This document shows positions 56,666-64,000 of a DNA stretch of 64,000 nucleotides, one piece after another (position 1 is the first letter of the stretch; each line of letters begins with the position of its first letter). The notes below the pieces were generated by a model. That model was not told where the DNA came from, searched no databases, and saw only the letters and a program-made list of their open reading frames with translations. Made by a program: the position numbers and the translations under genes. The stretch is taken from NCBI RefSeq assembly GCF_014650955.1, contig NZ_BMVY01000001.1, positions 1-64,000 on the forward strand, read 5' to 3'. The stretch is from Streptomyces tauricus. Lineage in GTDB: Bacteria > Actinomycetota > Actinomycetes > Streptomycetales > Streptomycetaceae.

Positions 56666-57460
56666 ATGACACAACCGGCGACCGCGGAAGGGCTGTTGGC
56701 ATGGGTGCCCGGCCACGGACTGATCGCGGGGCTCGCCGCCGACACACAGCTGCTGGTCGCGGACTCCTGGCTGCTCAGGGACGGGCAGGTGCGCGGCTTC
56801 GACCGGCACCGGGAGCGGTTCCTGCGGGCCTGCGGCGACTGCGGCGGACCCTCTCTCCACCAGCTCACCGAGTTCTGGCGGGACATGACGGCGGCACTGC
56901 CCCGCACGGGATCCTGGTTCCCGCGCGTGGAGCTGGTGGCCGGCTCCCTCCAGCTGAGACTGCTCCTGCGGCACGCCCCGCCCCTCGCCCCTGACGTGCG
57001 GGTGTGGGCGGCGGGCCAGCCCGATCCACGCACTGTGCCGCGCCGCAAGGGACCGGACCTGGACGTACTGGCCCGGGTCCGGCAGCGGGCCGCCGGGCAG
57101 GGCGCGCAGGAGGCGGTGCTGATCGCCCCGTCCGGTCTGGTCCTTGAGGCGGCCACCTCCAGCGTCCTGTGGTGGGAGGACGACGTCCTGTGCCTGCCCC
57201 CGCCGCACCTGCCGATCCTCGCCGGCGTCACCACGGGCCTCGTCCAGGAGCACGCCCTGCGCGGCGGGGTCCGGCTGGCCCACCGCGAACGGACCCTGGA
57301 CCAGCTGGCCGGACGCGAGGTCTGGCTGGTGAACGCCCTGCACGGAATCCGTCCGGTGGCCGGCTGGGAGGGGCGGCCGATGGAGGCGGGTCCGGCCCCG
57401 CGGGCCGAGGAATGGCGGGACTGGCTGGACGGACGCATGGAACCTCTGCCGACCGACTGA
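56666..57460 (+). CDS. Class IV PLP-dependent aminotransferase-like protein
   Basis: A 264-residue fold-type IV aminotransferase/aminodeoxychorismate lyase homologue. VADSWLLRDGQVRGFDRHRERF is the usual N-terminal region, and RRKGPDLDVLARVR carries the Lys expected to bind PLP. LEAATSSVLWWEDDVLCLPPP and LPILAGVTTGLVQEHA form the phosphate-binding part. ATG 56666 is used (AGGAG about ten bases upstream), not the TTG just before. It is not linked to folate or branched-chain genes here, so the reaction is open. Confidence 0.85.
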   Translation: MTQPATAEGLLAWVPGHGLIAGLAADTQLLVADSWLLRDGQVRGFDRHRERFLRACGDCGGPSLHQLTEFWRDMTAALPRTGSWFPRVELVAGSLQLRLLLRHAPPLAPDVRVWAAGQPDPRTVPRRKGPDLDVLARVRQRAAGQGAQEAVLIAPSGLVLEAATSSVLWWEDDVLCLPPPHLPILAGVTTGLVQEHALRGGVRLAHRERTLDQLAGREVWLVNALHGIRPVAGWEGRPMEAGPAPRAEEWRDWLDGRMEPLPTD

Positions 57461-57581
57461 CCGGAGAGATCGCCGGACACAGGCACGCGCCGGACCGGTC
57501 GCAGTCGGCCCGGCGCGCACCGCCCTGGAACCCTCCGTCCTCCACACCCCTGAGGAGACTGAGGAGAGCCCCGCGCCGGCC

Positions 57582-59096
57582 TCAGGGAGCGATACCCACA
57601 CCGTCGATCCGGCTCCAGGCCTTCTCCTGGCCGGACGTCATGGCAGGCCAGCGCAGCCCGCCCGGTCGGGCGTTGACCTTCGAGGCGTACGAACCGGGCC
57701 GGAATCCCGGGTCGTAGAAGCAGCCGGTGCCGTGGTCGGCGTCGAAGGCGGGGCAGGACGCCGCGACCGACCTCGGCGTCGGCTTCCGGCCGGTGCGCAC
57801 CCAGGAGTCGAGCGCGGAGATCGAGTTGGCGTACTCGGAGTCGCTCAGCCCGCTGTGCTCGCTCTCCCGGGAGAAGGTCTGCACGAGGTTCCGCTCGCGG
57901 CCGGCGCCCCGGAGGCTGTCCCGGTACGCCGACTCGTGCTCGACGAACGCCGTCGGATCGTCGATCGCGTGGAGCGTGAGCACCGGAATGTCGACCTTGC
58001 CCGTCAGATCGCTGTCGTACGACAGGTCACGTACGGCGGTGGGGTCGGCGGAGAAGCGCTCGACGCCCGCGTTGAGCGCCCGGTCGTCGTGCGAACCGGA
58101 GTAGCGCACACCCTGGTTGCCGAACGGATTACGGCCGCCCAGCCGGTTGTGCACGATGTCCCTGAAGGTGAACGTCGCGAACCGCAGATGCGACTCCAGG
58201 GTGCGCTCGGGCACTCCCGTGACGCCGAGGATGTCGTCCAGGTTGCGCTGCTGCAGAGCGGTCCGGTCCTGCGGCGCGGACTCGAGGCCCGTGCACTCCT
58301 GCAGCCGGGCGCCGAGCCCCGCCGACGTCATGGTCGAGCCCGCCCGCAGCCCCTCCCACAGCGGGTACTGGGCCTCGGTGGGACGCGGATGGTTCTGGCA
58401 GTAGTACTGGTAGACCACGCGCAGGTCCACGCGGTAGTCGTAGCCGCGCGACCCGCCGCCGAGGACACCGTTGGTCAGCAGCGCCCCGTCGTAGGGGCCG
58501 CGCTTGCCCGCGCCGTACGTCTCCACGACCTTCGCGGCGACATCGCCGCCCCAGGACTGGCCGTGCACATACGTCCGCCGCGGCTCGCCGAACTCCTCGA
58601 CGAACAGCCTGCGCACCTTCTCCGTGTCGGCGGCAGCCATCCGGGTCCCGTAGCCACCGCGACGGTACGACGAGCCGGCCCACGCGTAGCCCTCGTCCAC
58701 CATCACCGACCAGCGCTCCAGGTCACCCGTGCTGCGCTCCGGGTCGGACTCCGCGCCCAGGTCGGGGCCGCCGTGCGCGTGCACGACGAGGGACCTGTTC
58801 CAGTTCCTCGGGACGGCGATCGCGTAGTAGGCGCCGTCGGAGTCCCGGCCCGTGTAACAGGTGGCCTTCTCCGCGAGGTTCGCCGGGCACTCCACGGCCG
58901 CCGGTCCGCTCGCGGTCGCGGAGGCGGTCGAGGTGGCGGAAGCGGGGCCGGAGAGGGTGCCGAGGAGGATTCCCGCGAGGGCCGTGGCCACAGCCGCCCG
59001 GCGCCGGCGTCGGAGAAGCCCTGTCCCGGGGGCGGCGGTTCCGTGGGCACCGGATCCGTCGTGGACCCCCGGCGTACTCGGCCTCGTCCTGTCCAT
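57582..59096 (-). CDS. Secreted alpha/beta hydrolase
   Basis: A 504-residue exported hydrolase. A signal peptide (LLRRRRRAAVATALAGILLGTLSG) precedes a fold with VVHAHGGPD (oxyanion region), the nucleophile elbow TYVHGQSWGGD, an Asp in LTLHAIDDPTAF and a His in SRESEHSGLSD. Cys residues near ECPANLAEKATC and the C-terminal CPAFDADHGTGC may form disulfides. ATG 59096 follows GAGGGAGAG. Resembles uncharacterised secreted actinobacterial esterases/peptidases; substrate unknown. Confidence 0.85.
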   Translation of the reverse strand: MDRTRPSTPGVHDGSGAHGTAAPGTGLLRRRRRAAVATALAGILLGTLSGPASATSTASATASGPAAVECPANLAEKATCYTGRDSDGAYYAIAVPRNWNRSLVVHAHGGPDLGAESDPERSTGDLERWSVMVDEGYAWAGSSYRRGGYGTRMAAADTEKVRRLFVEEFGEPRRTYVHGQSWGGDVAAKVVETYGAGKRGPYDGALLTNGVLGGGSRGYDYRVDLRVVYQYYCQNHPRPTEAQYPLWEGLRAGSTMTSAGLGARLQECTGLESAPQDRTALQQRNLDDILGVTGVPERTLESHLRFATFTFRDIVHNRLGGRNPFGNQGVRYSGSHDDRALNAGVERFSADPTAVRDLSYDSDLTGKVDIPVLTLHAIDDPTAFVEHESAYRDSLRGAGRERNLVQTFSRESEHSGLSDSEYANSISALDSWVRTGRKPTPRSVAASCPAFDADHGTGCFYDPGFRPGSYASKVNARPGGLRWPAMTSGQEKAWSRIDGVGIAP

Positions 59097-59282
59097 GGCG
59101 TGCTCTCCCTCTCCTCGTCGGCGCACCGTTGCGCGGCGGGGCCGATGCTAAGGAGCCGTGGAGCGAAAACCCATGGCTTGATCGTTACGTTCATTGAGTT
59201 CGCCCGGGTGCTCGTCCGGGTGCCTGTCCGGGGATCCGCCCGCGGGCCGCCGAGGTGCCCGCCCGGGCCGGGGCGGTACCGG

Positions 59283-60341
59283 TCAGCGCAGATGCTTCTC
59301 GAAGAAGGCCATCGTCCGGTCCATCGAGGCCGGCCACCGCGGGCCGAAGGTGTGCCCCTCGCCTTTCCACTTCACGAGCTCCACGTCCTTGCCCGCCGCC
59401 TCGAACGCGGCGGCCGTCCGCTCCGACCAGACGAGGGGGCAGGTGTCGTCGGCGGTGCCGTGGTGGATCAACAGCGGCTCGGTCGCCCGGTCCACGTAGG
59501 TGACGGGGGCGGCCTCCCGCCAGAACTTCGGGTTCTCCTCCGGGGTGCCGTGCGCCGCGTCGATCTTCGCCGCGATCGGGTCGCCCTCACCGCGCTGGAA
59601 GTGGTCGACGTTCTCGTCCGGCCGGGAACTCACCGGGGCGAAGACCACCGCGGCGTCGACCAGACCGGGCGCCACCACCAGCGTGTTGTACACCACGCCG
59701 CCGCCCATCGACCGCCCCAGCAGGCCGATCCGGTCGCCGTCGATCTCCTGCCGCCCCGACCCGCGCAGCGCCAGCACGGCACCGATGGTGTCCTCGGTGT
59801 ACCCGAGGCGCAGGTTCACGTCGTTGTCGGGGTCGTCGTCGGAGCCCGCGTGGTTGCGGTAGTCGGTGTGCAGGACCACATAGCCGTTGCGGGCCAGCAG
59901 GTCCTGCTCCCGGGCCAGTCCGCGGCCCGGGGTGTACACGGCCGGGTCGATGTAGCCGTGCGCCAGCACCAGCGCGGGGAAGGGGCCCTTGCCCCGGGGG
60001 ATGTTCATGATCCCCGAGACGGTGAGCCCGTTGGCCTCGTACGTCACGCTGTACCGGGTGTAGGCGCTCGTCCGGGCGAGCACGTCGCCCAGCCGGAGGT
60101 CCGAGCCGCGGTGGTCGCGCTCGATCAGGCCCGGGATCGACACGGGGTTCGCCGGTGCCGGGGTGGGCGTCCTGCTGGGCGCATCGCTCGTGGCGCGGGT
60201 CGGTGCCGGTGGTTCCGTCCGGTCGGCGTCGCCGCCCCCGCCGCAGCCGACCGCGGCCAGCAGCACGAGGCCGACGGCGGCACAGCCCCGCTTCCTCATC
60301 CGCAGGTGTCCGGTCTCCGTAGCCGCACGGGTCAGCCGCAT
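59283..60341 (-). CDS. Lipoprotein alpha/beta hydrolase (prolyl oligopeptidase-like)
   Basis: A 352-residue hydrolase with a lipoprotein signal (GCAAVGLVLLAAVGC; lipobox AVGC), then a Pro/Thr linker. The catalytic region has LVLAHGYIDP, the nucleophile elbow LLGRSMGGGV, an Asp in HHGTADDTCPL and a His in KGEGHTFGPR, as in the prolyl oligopeptidase/dienelactone hydrolase group. The start is uncertain: ATG 60341 or the in-frame ATG 60299, neither with a good ribosome binding site. It should be anchored outside the cytoplasmic membrane. Confidence 0.85.
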   Translation of the reverse strand: MRLTRAATETGHLRMRKRGCAAVGLVLLAAVGCGGGGDADRTEPPAPTRATSDAPSRTPTPAPANPVSIPGLIERDHRGSDLRLGDVLARTSAYTRYSVTYEANGLTVSGIMNIPRGKGPFPALVLAHGYIDPAVYTPGRGLAREQDLLARNGYVVLHTDYRNHAGSDDDPDNDVNLRLGYTEDTIGAVLALRGSGRQEIDGDRIGLLGRSMGGGVVYNTLVVAPGLVDAAVVFAPVSSRPDENVDHFQRGEGDPIAAKIDAAHGTPEENPKFWREAAPVTYVDRATEPLLIHHGTADDTCPLVWSERTAAAFEAAGKDVELVKWKGEGHTFGPRWPASMDRTMAFFEKHLR

Positions 60342-60433
60342 GGATCCAGTATCCGCGCAAAACCCAGGGTCGGCGCAGGCGATCGTGGGATCCTGCTCCA
60401 GCGTCGGGAGCCGTGCGAATCGGGGGGTTGTCC

Positions 60434-61453
60434 GTGCTCAGCATTCACTTCTCCACGGCGGATCTGAGCCGGATCCGCATCGCCCGGGAGCCGGATCCGG
60501 CCTGGGAGATCCTGCTGAGCCTGCACGCCCTGGGAGGCCCGGCCGACCACGTGGTCTTCGGCCCGTGGCGGACCGAGACGCTGACCCGGCTCGACGCTTC
60601 GGCACGCATGCTGCTGGCGCTGGCGCCACCCCGCGGGTACTCGCCCGACTTCCTCACCCCCGCCGGTGCCCCCGATGTGCGCTCCGCCGTCGACACCGTG
60701 CTCAGCACCGGCCGCCGACGGCTGCGCGCCGACCTCGCACAGCTCGCCGTCCGGCGGCGGATGCCGTCCTGGACACGGCTGCTGGCGGAGGGCGACGCCG
60801 AGACGATGGGCCGGCTCGGCAGCGCCCTGAACCGCTACCACGACCGCGTGCTCGCCCGCAGGTGGGACCGCGTCCGCGCGGTGACCGAGGCCGAACGGGC
60901 CCTGCGCGCCCGGGACTTCCTGGACGGCGGAGCGGAGAGACTGCTCGGCTGCCTCGGCCCGCCGGTCCGCTGGGAGCCCCCGGTGCTGACGGTGGACTAC
61001 CCCGTCGACCAGGAACTCCGTCTGCGGGGCAGGGGGCTGCGGCTGATCCCCTCGTACTTCTGCTGGCGCAGGCCCATCACGCTGCTCGACGAGGAGCTGG
61101 CACCGGTCCTCGTCTATCCGGCCAACCGCGGTCTGCACCTGCTCACAGGCTCCGAACGACCGGGCCGGTCGGCGCTGGCCCGGCTGCTGGGACGGACCCG
61201 GGCGTCCGTGCTGGAGGAGATCGCCCTGTCCGGCGGTACGACAGGGGCGGACATCGCGCGGCGGCTCGGGATGGCGCCGGCCTCGGCGGGCGCGCACACC
61301 GCCGTCCTGCGGAGCACCGGTCTGATCGCCACGCACCGGGTCGCCGACACCGCACGGCACACCCTGACTCCGCTCGGTCTGGCACTGATCGAGGGGCACC
61401 TGCCGATCGACGACGGGCCGTACGGAACAGGCCCGCCCGGCCCGCAGCACTGA
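60434..61453 (+). CDS. Winged-helix (ArsR-like) transcriptional regulator
   Basis: A 339-residue regulator. A long N-terminal helical region (DLSRIRIAREPDPAWEILLSLHALGG onward) is followed by a C-terminal winged helix (LLGRTRASVLEEIALSGGTTGADIARRLGMAPASAGAHTAVLRSTGLIATHRV). GTG 60434 follows a G-run at good spacing; a GTG at 60413 is in frame but lacks a site. This architecture is common in Streptomyces; signal and targets are unknown. Confidence 0.82.
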   Translation: MLSIHFSTADLSRIRIAREPDPAWEILLSLHALGGPADHVVFGPWRTETLTRLDASARMLLALAPPRGYSPDFLTPAGAPDVRSAVDTVLSTGRRRLRADLAQLAVRRRMPSWTRLLAEGDAETMGRLGSALNRYHDRVLARRWDRVRAVTEAERALRARDFLDGGAERLLGCLGPPVRWEPPVLTVDYPVDQELRLRGRGLRLIPSYFCWRRPITLLDEELAPVLVYPANRGLHLLTGSERPGRSALARLLGRTRASVLEEIALSGGTTGADIARRLGMAPASAGAHTAVLRSTGLIATHRVADTARHTLTPLGLALIEGHLPIDDGPYGTGPPGPQH

Positions 61454-61496
61454 CATACTCCACGACCAATGACGGCTGTCGTCAAGGAGGTTGCCG

Positions 61497-62312
61497 GTGA
61501 CTCAGGACTCGTCCGCCCCCGACGGAGCGGCGTCGGCGCACATCGACTCGACGGTGCCGCACTCGGCCCGGATCTGGAACTACTGGCTCGGCGGCAAGGA
61601 CAACTACCCCGTCGACCACGCGGCGGGCGACGCCTTCCGTGAGGTCTTCGCCGGCATCACCGACCTGGCCCGCGGCTCACGGGCCTTCCTCGGACGGGCC
61701 GTGCGCCACCTGGCGGGGGAGGCCGGAGTCCGGCAGTTCCTCGACATCGGCACCGGACTGCCGACGGTCGACAACACCCACGAGATCGCCCAGCGGGTGG
61801 CCCCGGAGGCGCGCATCGTCTATGTGGACAACGACCCCCTGGTCCTCGTCCATGCCAGGGTGCTGCTGACCAGCACCCCCGAAGGGCGGACGGACTACGT
61901 CGACGCCGACCTGCACGACCCCGCGGCCGTCCTGCGCGAGGCGTCCAGGACCCTGGACCTCACACAGCCGGTCGCCCTGACGCTGATGCAGGTCAGCGGA
62001 CACATCGCCGACTACGACGAAGCACGCGGCATCGTCCGCACGCTGATGGCGGCGCTCCCCTCGGGCAGCTACCTCGCGTTCAACGACAGCGTGGACACCA
62101 ACAAGGCCAACGCCGAGGCCACCCGCCTCTACAACGAGAGCGGCGCCGCGCCGTACCACCTGCGCAGCCCCGCCCAACTGGCCGCATTCTTCGAGGGACT
62201 TGAACTGCTCGCCCCGGGGGTGGTCCCCATCGACGACTGGCGCCCCGACCCCGGGGCGGACCGCCCCGCCGGTGACGTGATCGCGCTGGGCGGTGTCGCA
62301 CGCAAACCCTGA
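61497..62312 (+). CDS. DUF574-family SAM-dependent methyltransferase
   Basis: A 271-residue member of DUF574 (Methyltransf_19), an abundant family in Streptomyces. HSARIWNYWLGGKDNYPVD is the diagnostic opening. The SAM-binding motif is FLDIGTGLPTVDNTHEIA, the acidic loop is VYVDNDPLVLVHA, and LTLMQVSGHIADYDEARGIVRTLM follows. GTG 61497 has AGGAGG (61484-61489) at seven bases, better than the TTG at 61491. Members often neighbour regulators; no substrate is established. Confidence 0.9.
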   Translation: MTQDSSAPDGAASAHIDSTVPHSARIWNYWLGGKDNYPVDHAAGDAFREVFAGITDLARGSRAFLGRAVRHLAGEAGVRQFLDIGTGLPTVDNTHEIAQRVAPEARIVYVDNDPLVLVHARVLLTSTPEGRTDYVDADLHDPAAVLREASRTLDLTQPVALTLMQVSGHIADYDEARGIVRTLMAALPSGSYLAFNDSVDTNKANAEATRLYNESGAAPYHLRSPAQLAAFFEGLELLAPGVVPIDDWRPDPGADRPAGDVIALGGVARKP

Positions 62313-62345
62313 GACGACGAGGTCCGGGCCCGCCCCGGCGGGACG

Positions 62346-62397
62346 TGGACGACAGGGCTCACCGCCGACGGAACATGGACGACAGGGCTCACCGCCG
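62346..62397. repeat. 22-bp direct duplication across the VWA stop codon
   Basis: TGGACGACAGGGCTCACCGC begins a 22-bp sequence at 62346-62367 that recurs exactly at 62376-62397, a 30-bp period. The right copy contains the stop codon and last codons of the leftward VWA gene; the left copy lies beyond it. Confidence 0.6.
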
Positions 62398-63633
62398 GCG
62401 GGGCCGCCGGTCCCCGTCGTCCGCGATCGCCTCGGTCACCTCGATGAGAGCCGTGAGGCTGTGCCCGCTCACGAACGCGTCGCAGTGGGGGAGGGCGGCG
62501 GCCATACCACCGGTGCGCGGGGCGTAACCGGGCGCCGCCCTGCGCGGGTTGACCCAGACGATCCGATGGGCGAGCCGCGCGAGGCGGGACATCTCCCGCC
62601 CGACCGCGGCGGGGTCCTCGCCCTCCCACCCGTCGGAGAAGACCACCACCACCGCTCCGCGTGCCATGCCCCGGCGGCCGTACCGGTTGTTGAACTCCGC
62701 CAGCGCGTGGCCGATCCGGGTGCCGCCGGACCAGTCGGACGCCGCGCCGCCCATCCGGCGCAGCGCCGCGTCCACGCCCGACGGCCCGGTGTGCCGCAGC
62801 ACCGGGGTGAGCCGGGTGAGCCGGGTCGCGAAGACGAACGCCTCCGCCGCGCCCCCGGCCGCGGCGCGCGGAAAGAGCCGCAGGTAGGCCCGTGTGTACG
62901 GCTCCATCGAGCGCGAGACGTCACACAGCAGCACCAGCCGTCGCCGCCGGAGCCGGTCGCGGCTGCGTGCCAGGGACAGCACCTCGCCCCCCGTGCGCTG
63001 TCCGGCGCGCAGGGTGCGGCGCAGATCGATGCGGCGCCCGCGTCGGCCGGTCTCCCGGCGGCGGCCACGGCGCAACGGCGTCCGCAGCTCCAACAGGGCG
63101 AGCAGCCGGTCCACTTCGGCCATTTCACCCGCGTCGAGAGTGGCGAAGTCCTTGTGGCCCAGGACCTCGGCCGTGCTGCCCACGGTGGGCAGCGCCTCGG
63201 TCCGCTCGTCCCGCCCCGGCCCGCGTACGCGATCGCGGTCCGACACCGCGCCGAGGTGCGAGGTGGTGAGGACGTCCGGGCGGGCCCCGGGAGCCACCGG
63301 GGCCCGCCCGGCCACGGGATCCGGCTCGGCGTCCGCCCCGGGCACGGGCCGCCCGCGACCTTGGCGCACGGAGAGCGACACGGAACGCGGCAGGCCGCCG
63401 AAGACCGCCTCGAAGACCCGGTCGAACGCACCGATCTGCTCGCGCCCCGTCACGAAGGCCAGCCGTGCCGCCCAGTACAGCGCCGCACGGTCCACCGGCG
63501 GCAGCACGCGCAGCGCCTCCAGGAACCGCACCGACCGCTCCGGGGTCACCACCACCCCGGCGCGGCGCAGCTCCGCGCCCAGCCGGACGCCGAACTCGGC
63601 CCGGTCGAAGAGCGGCACCCGCACCGCGGTCAC
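62389..63633 (-). CDS. CoxE-like VWA domain protein
   Basis: A 414-residue protein whose C-terminal half is a von Willebrand factor A domain of the CoxE type. The MIDAS motif is LLCDVSRSMEPY (DxSxS), with the later Thr in SGGTRIGHAL and Asp in VVFSDGWEGED. The N-terminal half (RAEFGVRLGAELRRAGVVVTPERSVRFLEAL) is the usual CoxE helical region. GTG 63633 overlaps the MoxR stop as GTGA, so translation is coupled. MoxR-VWA pairs act as metal-insertion or assembly chaperones for partner enzymes; no partner enzyme is visible before the window ends. Confidence 0.9.
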   Translation of the reverse strand: MTAVRVPLFDRAEFGVRLGAELRRAGVVVTPERSVRFLEALRVLPPVDRAALYWAARLAFVTGREQIGAFDRVFEAVFGGLPRSVSLSVRQGRGRPVPGADAEPDPVAGRAPVAPGARPDVLTTSHLGAVSDRDRVRGPGRDERTEALPTVGSTAEVLGHKDFATLDAGEMAEVDRLLALLELRTPLRRGRRRETGRRGRRIDLRRTLRAGQRTGGEVLSLARSRDRLRRRRLVLLCDVSRSMEPYTRAYLRLFPRAAAGGAAEAFVFATRLTRLTPVLRHTGPSGVDAALRRMGGAASDWSGGTRIGHALAEFNNRYGRRGMARGAVVVVFSDGWEGEDPAAVGREMSRLARLAHRIVWVNPRRAAPGYAPRTGGMAAALPHCDAFVSGHSLTALIEVTEAIADDGDRRPRRR

Positions 63634-64000
63634 GGCCGCCGGCCCGCGACCAGCCACGCCAGACCGCGGTCGCGCACCGACTCCTGGTCCTCCCGGTACT
63701 TGAGCAGCGAGCCGAGGGTGCTTCCGGCGATCCCCTCGTCCAGGACGTCCACACCGAGCAGCCGCAGCGCGGAGAGCCAGTCGATGGTCTCGGCGACACC
63801 GGGCGCCTTCTGCAGCTCCAGCGCCCGCAGCCGCCGTACGGCCGCCGCCACCGCGACCGCCAGCTCGCGTGACGTGCCGGGCACCCGCCGCCGCACGATC
63901 TCGATGAGCCGCTCCGTCTCCGGATAGTCGATCCAGTGGTACAGGCACCGGCGTTTGAGCGCGTCGTGGAGGTCGCGCGTGCGGTTGGAGGTGAGCAGCA
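63630..64000 (-). CDS. MoxR-family AAA+ ATPase (C-terminal part)
   Basis: The final 123 codons of a gene entering from the right edge. LLTSNRTRDLHDALKRRCLYHW is the MoxR sensor-1/arginine-finger region, followed by IDYPETERLIEIVRRRVPG and the C-terminal helical lid (LQKAPGVAETIDWLSALRLLGV). The stop codon overlaps the VWA gene start by four bases. The Walker motifs are outside the window. Confidence 0.9.
   Translation of the reverse strand, partial: LLTSNRTRDLHDALKRRCLYHWIDYPETERLIEIVRRRVPGTSRELAVAVAAAVRRLRALELQKAPGVAETIDWLSALRLLGVDVLDEGIAGSTLGSLLKYREDQESVRDRGLAWLVAGRRP

Overview
The window reads as actinomycete chromosome, almost certainly Streptomyces. The DNA is very GC-rich, third codon positions are nearly all G or C, GTG starts are common behind GGAGG-type ribosome binding sites, secreted enzymes are numerous, and several families are typical of the genus (DUF574 methyltransferase, DUF5133, DUF6629, SigB/F-type sigma factors, SpoIIE-type phosphatases). 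I see no rRNA, tRNA, CRISPR array, insertion sequence or phage gene. The organism call is inference from composition and gene content.

Layout. 0-11.6 kb is a secretory/exoenzyme stretch: an alpha/beta hydrolase, a secreted NPP1/NLP protein with an intact GHRHDWE motif, a GT39-like membrane protein, a secreted EEP-fold phosphodiesterase, an unusual acyltransferase-helical domain fusion, a DUF6629 membrane protein, an M4 metalloprotease and a TrmB/LuxR-type regulator. 11.7-15.4 kb is a giant S8 protease gene broken by a -1 frameshift near 12,990. 15.5-20.8 kb looks like a small catabolic unit (TauD-type dioxygenase, TetR regulator, APC permease, YtcJ-type amidohydrolase). 20.8-27.5 kb holds a CMD-family protein, an acetyltransferase, a methyltransferase, a GH127 enzyme with an inserted LamG domain, and a divergent OhrR-like MarR regulator/HSL esterase pair with a clear operator in the esterase promoter.

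27.7-45.7 kb is the most striking part. It is a dense signalling island of the partner-switching (SigB-like) type: a MarR regulator, two SpoIIE/PP2C phosphatases (one carrying an ANTAR domain), a STAS antagonist, a 1424-residue hybrid histidine kinase with six tandem 92-residue HAMP repeats, two divergent SigB/F-type sigma factors, DUF5133, three HATPase (RsbW-like) proteins (one with a MEDS sensor domain), Dps, a PRC-barrel protein and two very small membrane proteins. Several members have candidate GNNT-N15-GGG(T/C)A promoters, so they may be both components and targets of the cascade.

45.8-56.5 kb: a protein O-mannosyltransferase gene, then a leftward galactan-utilisation operon (two ABC permeases, binding lipoprotein, GH42 beta-galactosidase, GH30 glycosidase with a ricin-like domain) facing a LacI-family repressor. 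Two palindromic operators lie in the shared control region. 56.6-64 kb holds a class IV aminotransferase, two secreted alpha/beta hydrolases, a winged-helix regulator, a DUF574 methyltransferase, and a CoxE-like VWA protein coupled to a MoxR AAA+ ATPase that runs off the right end.
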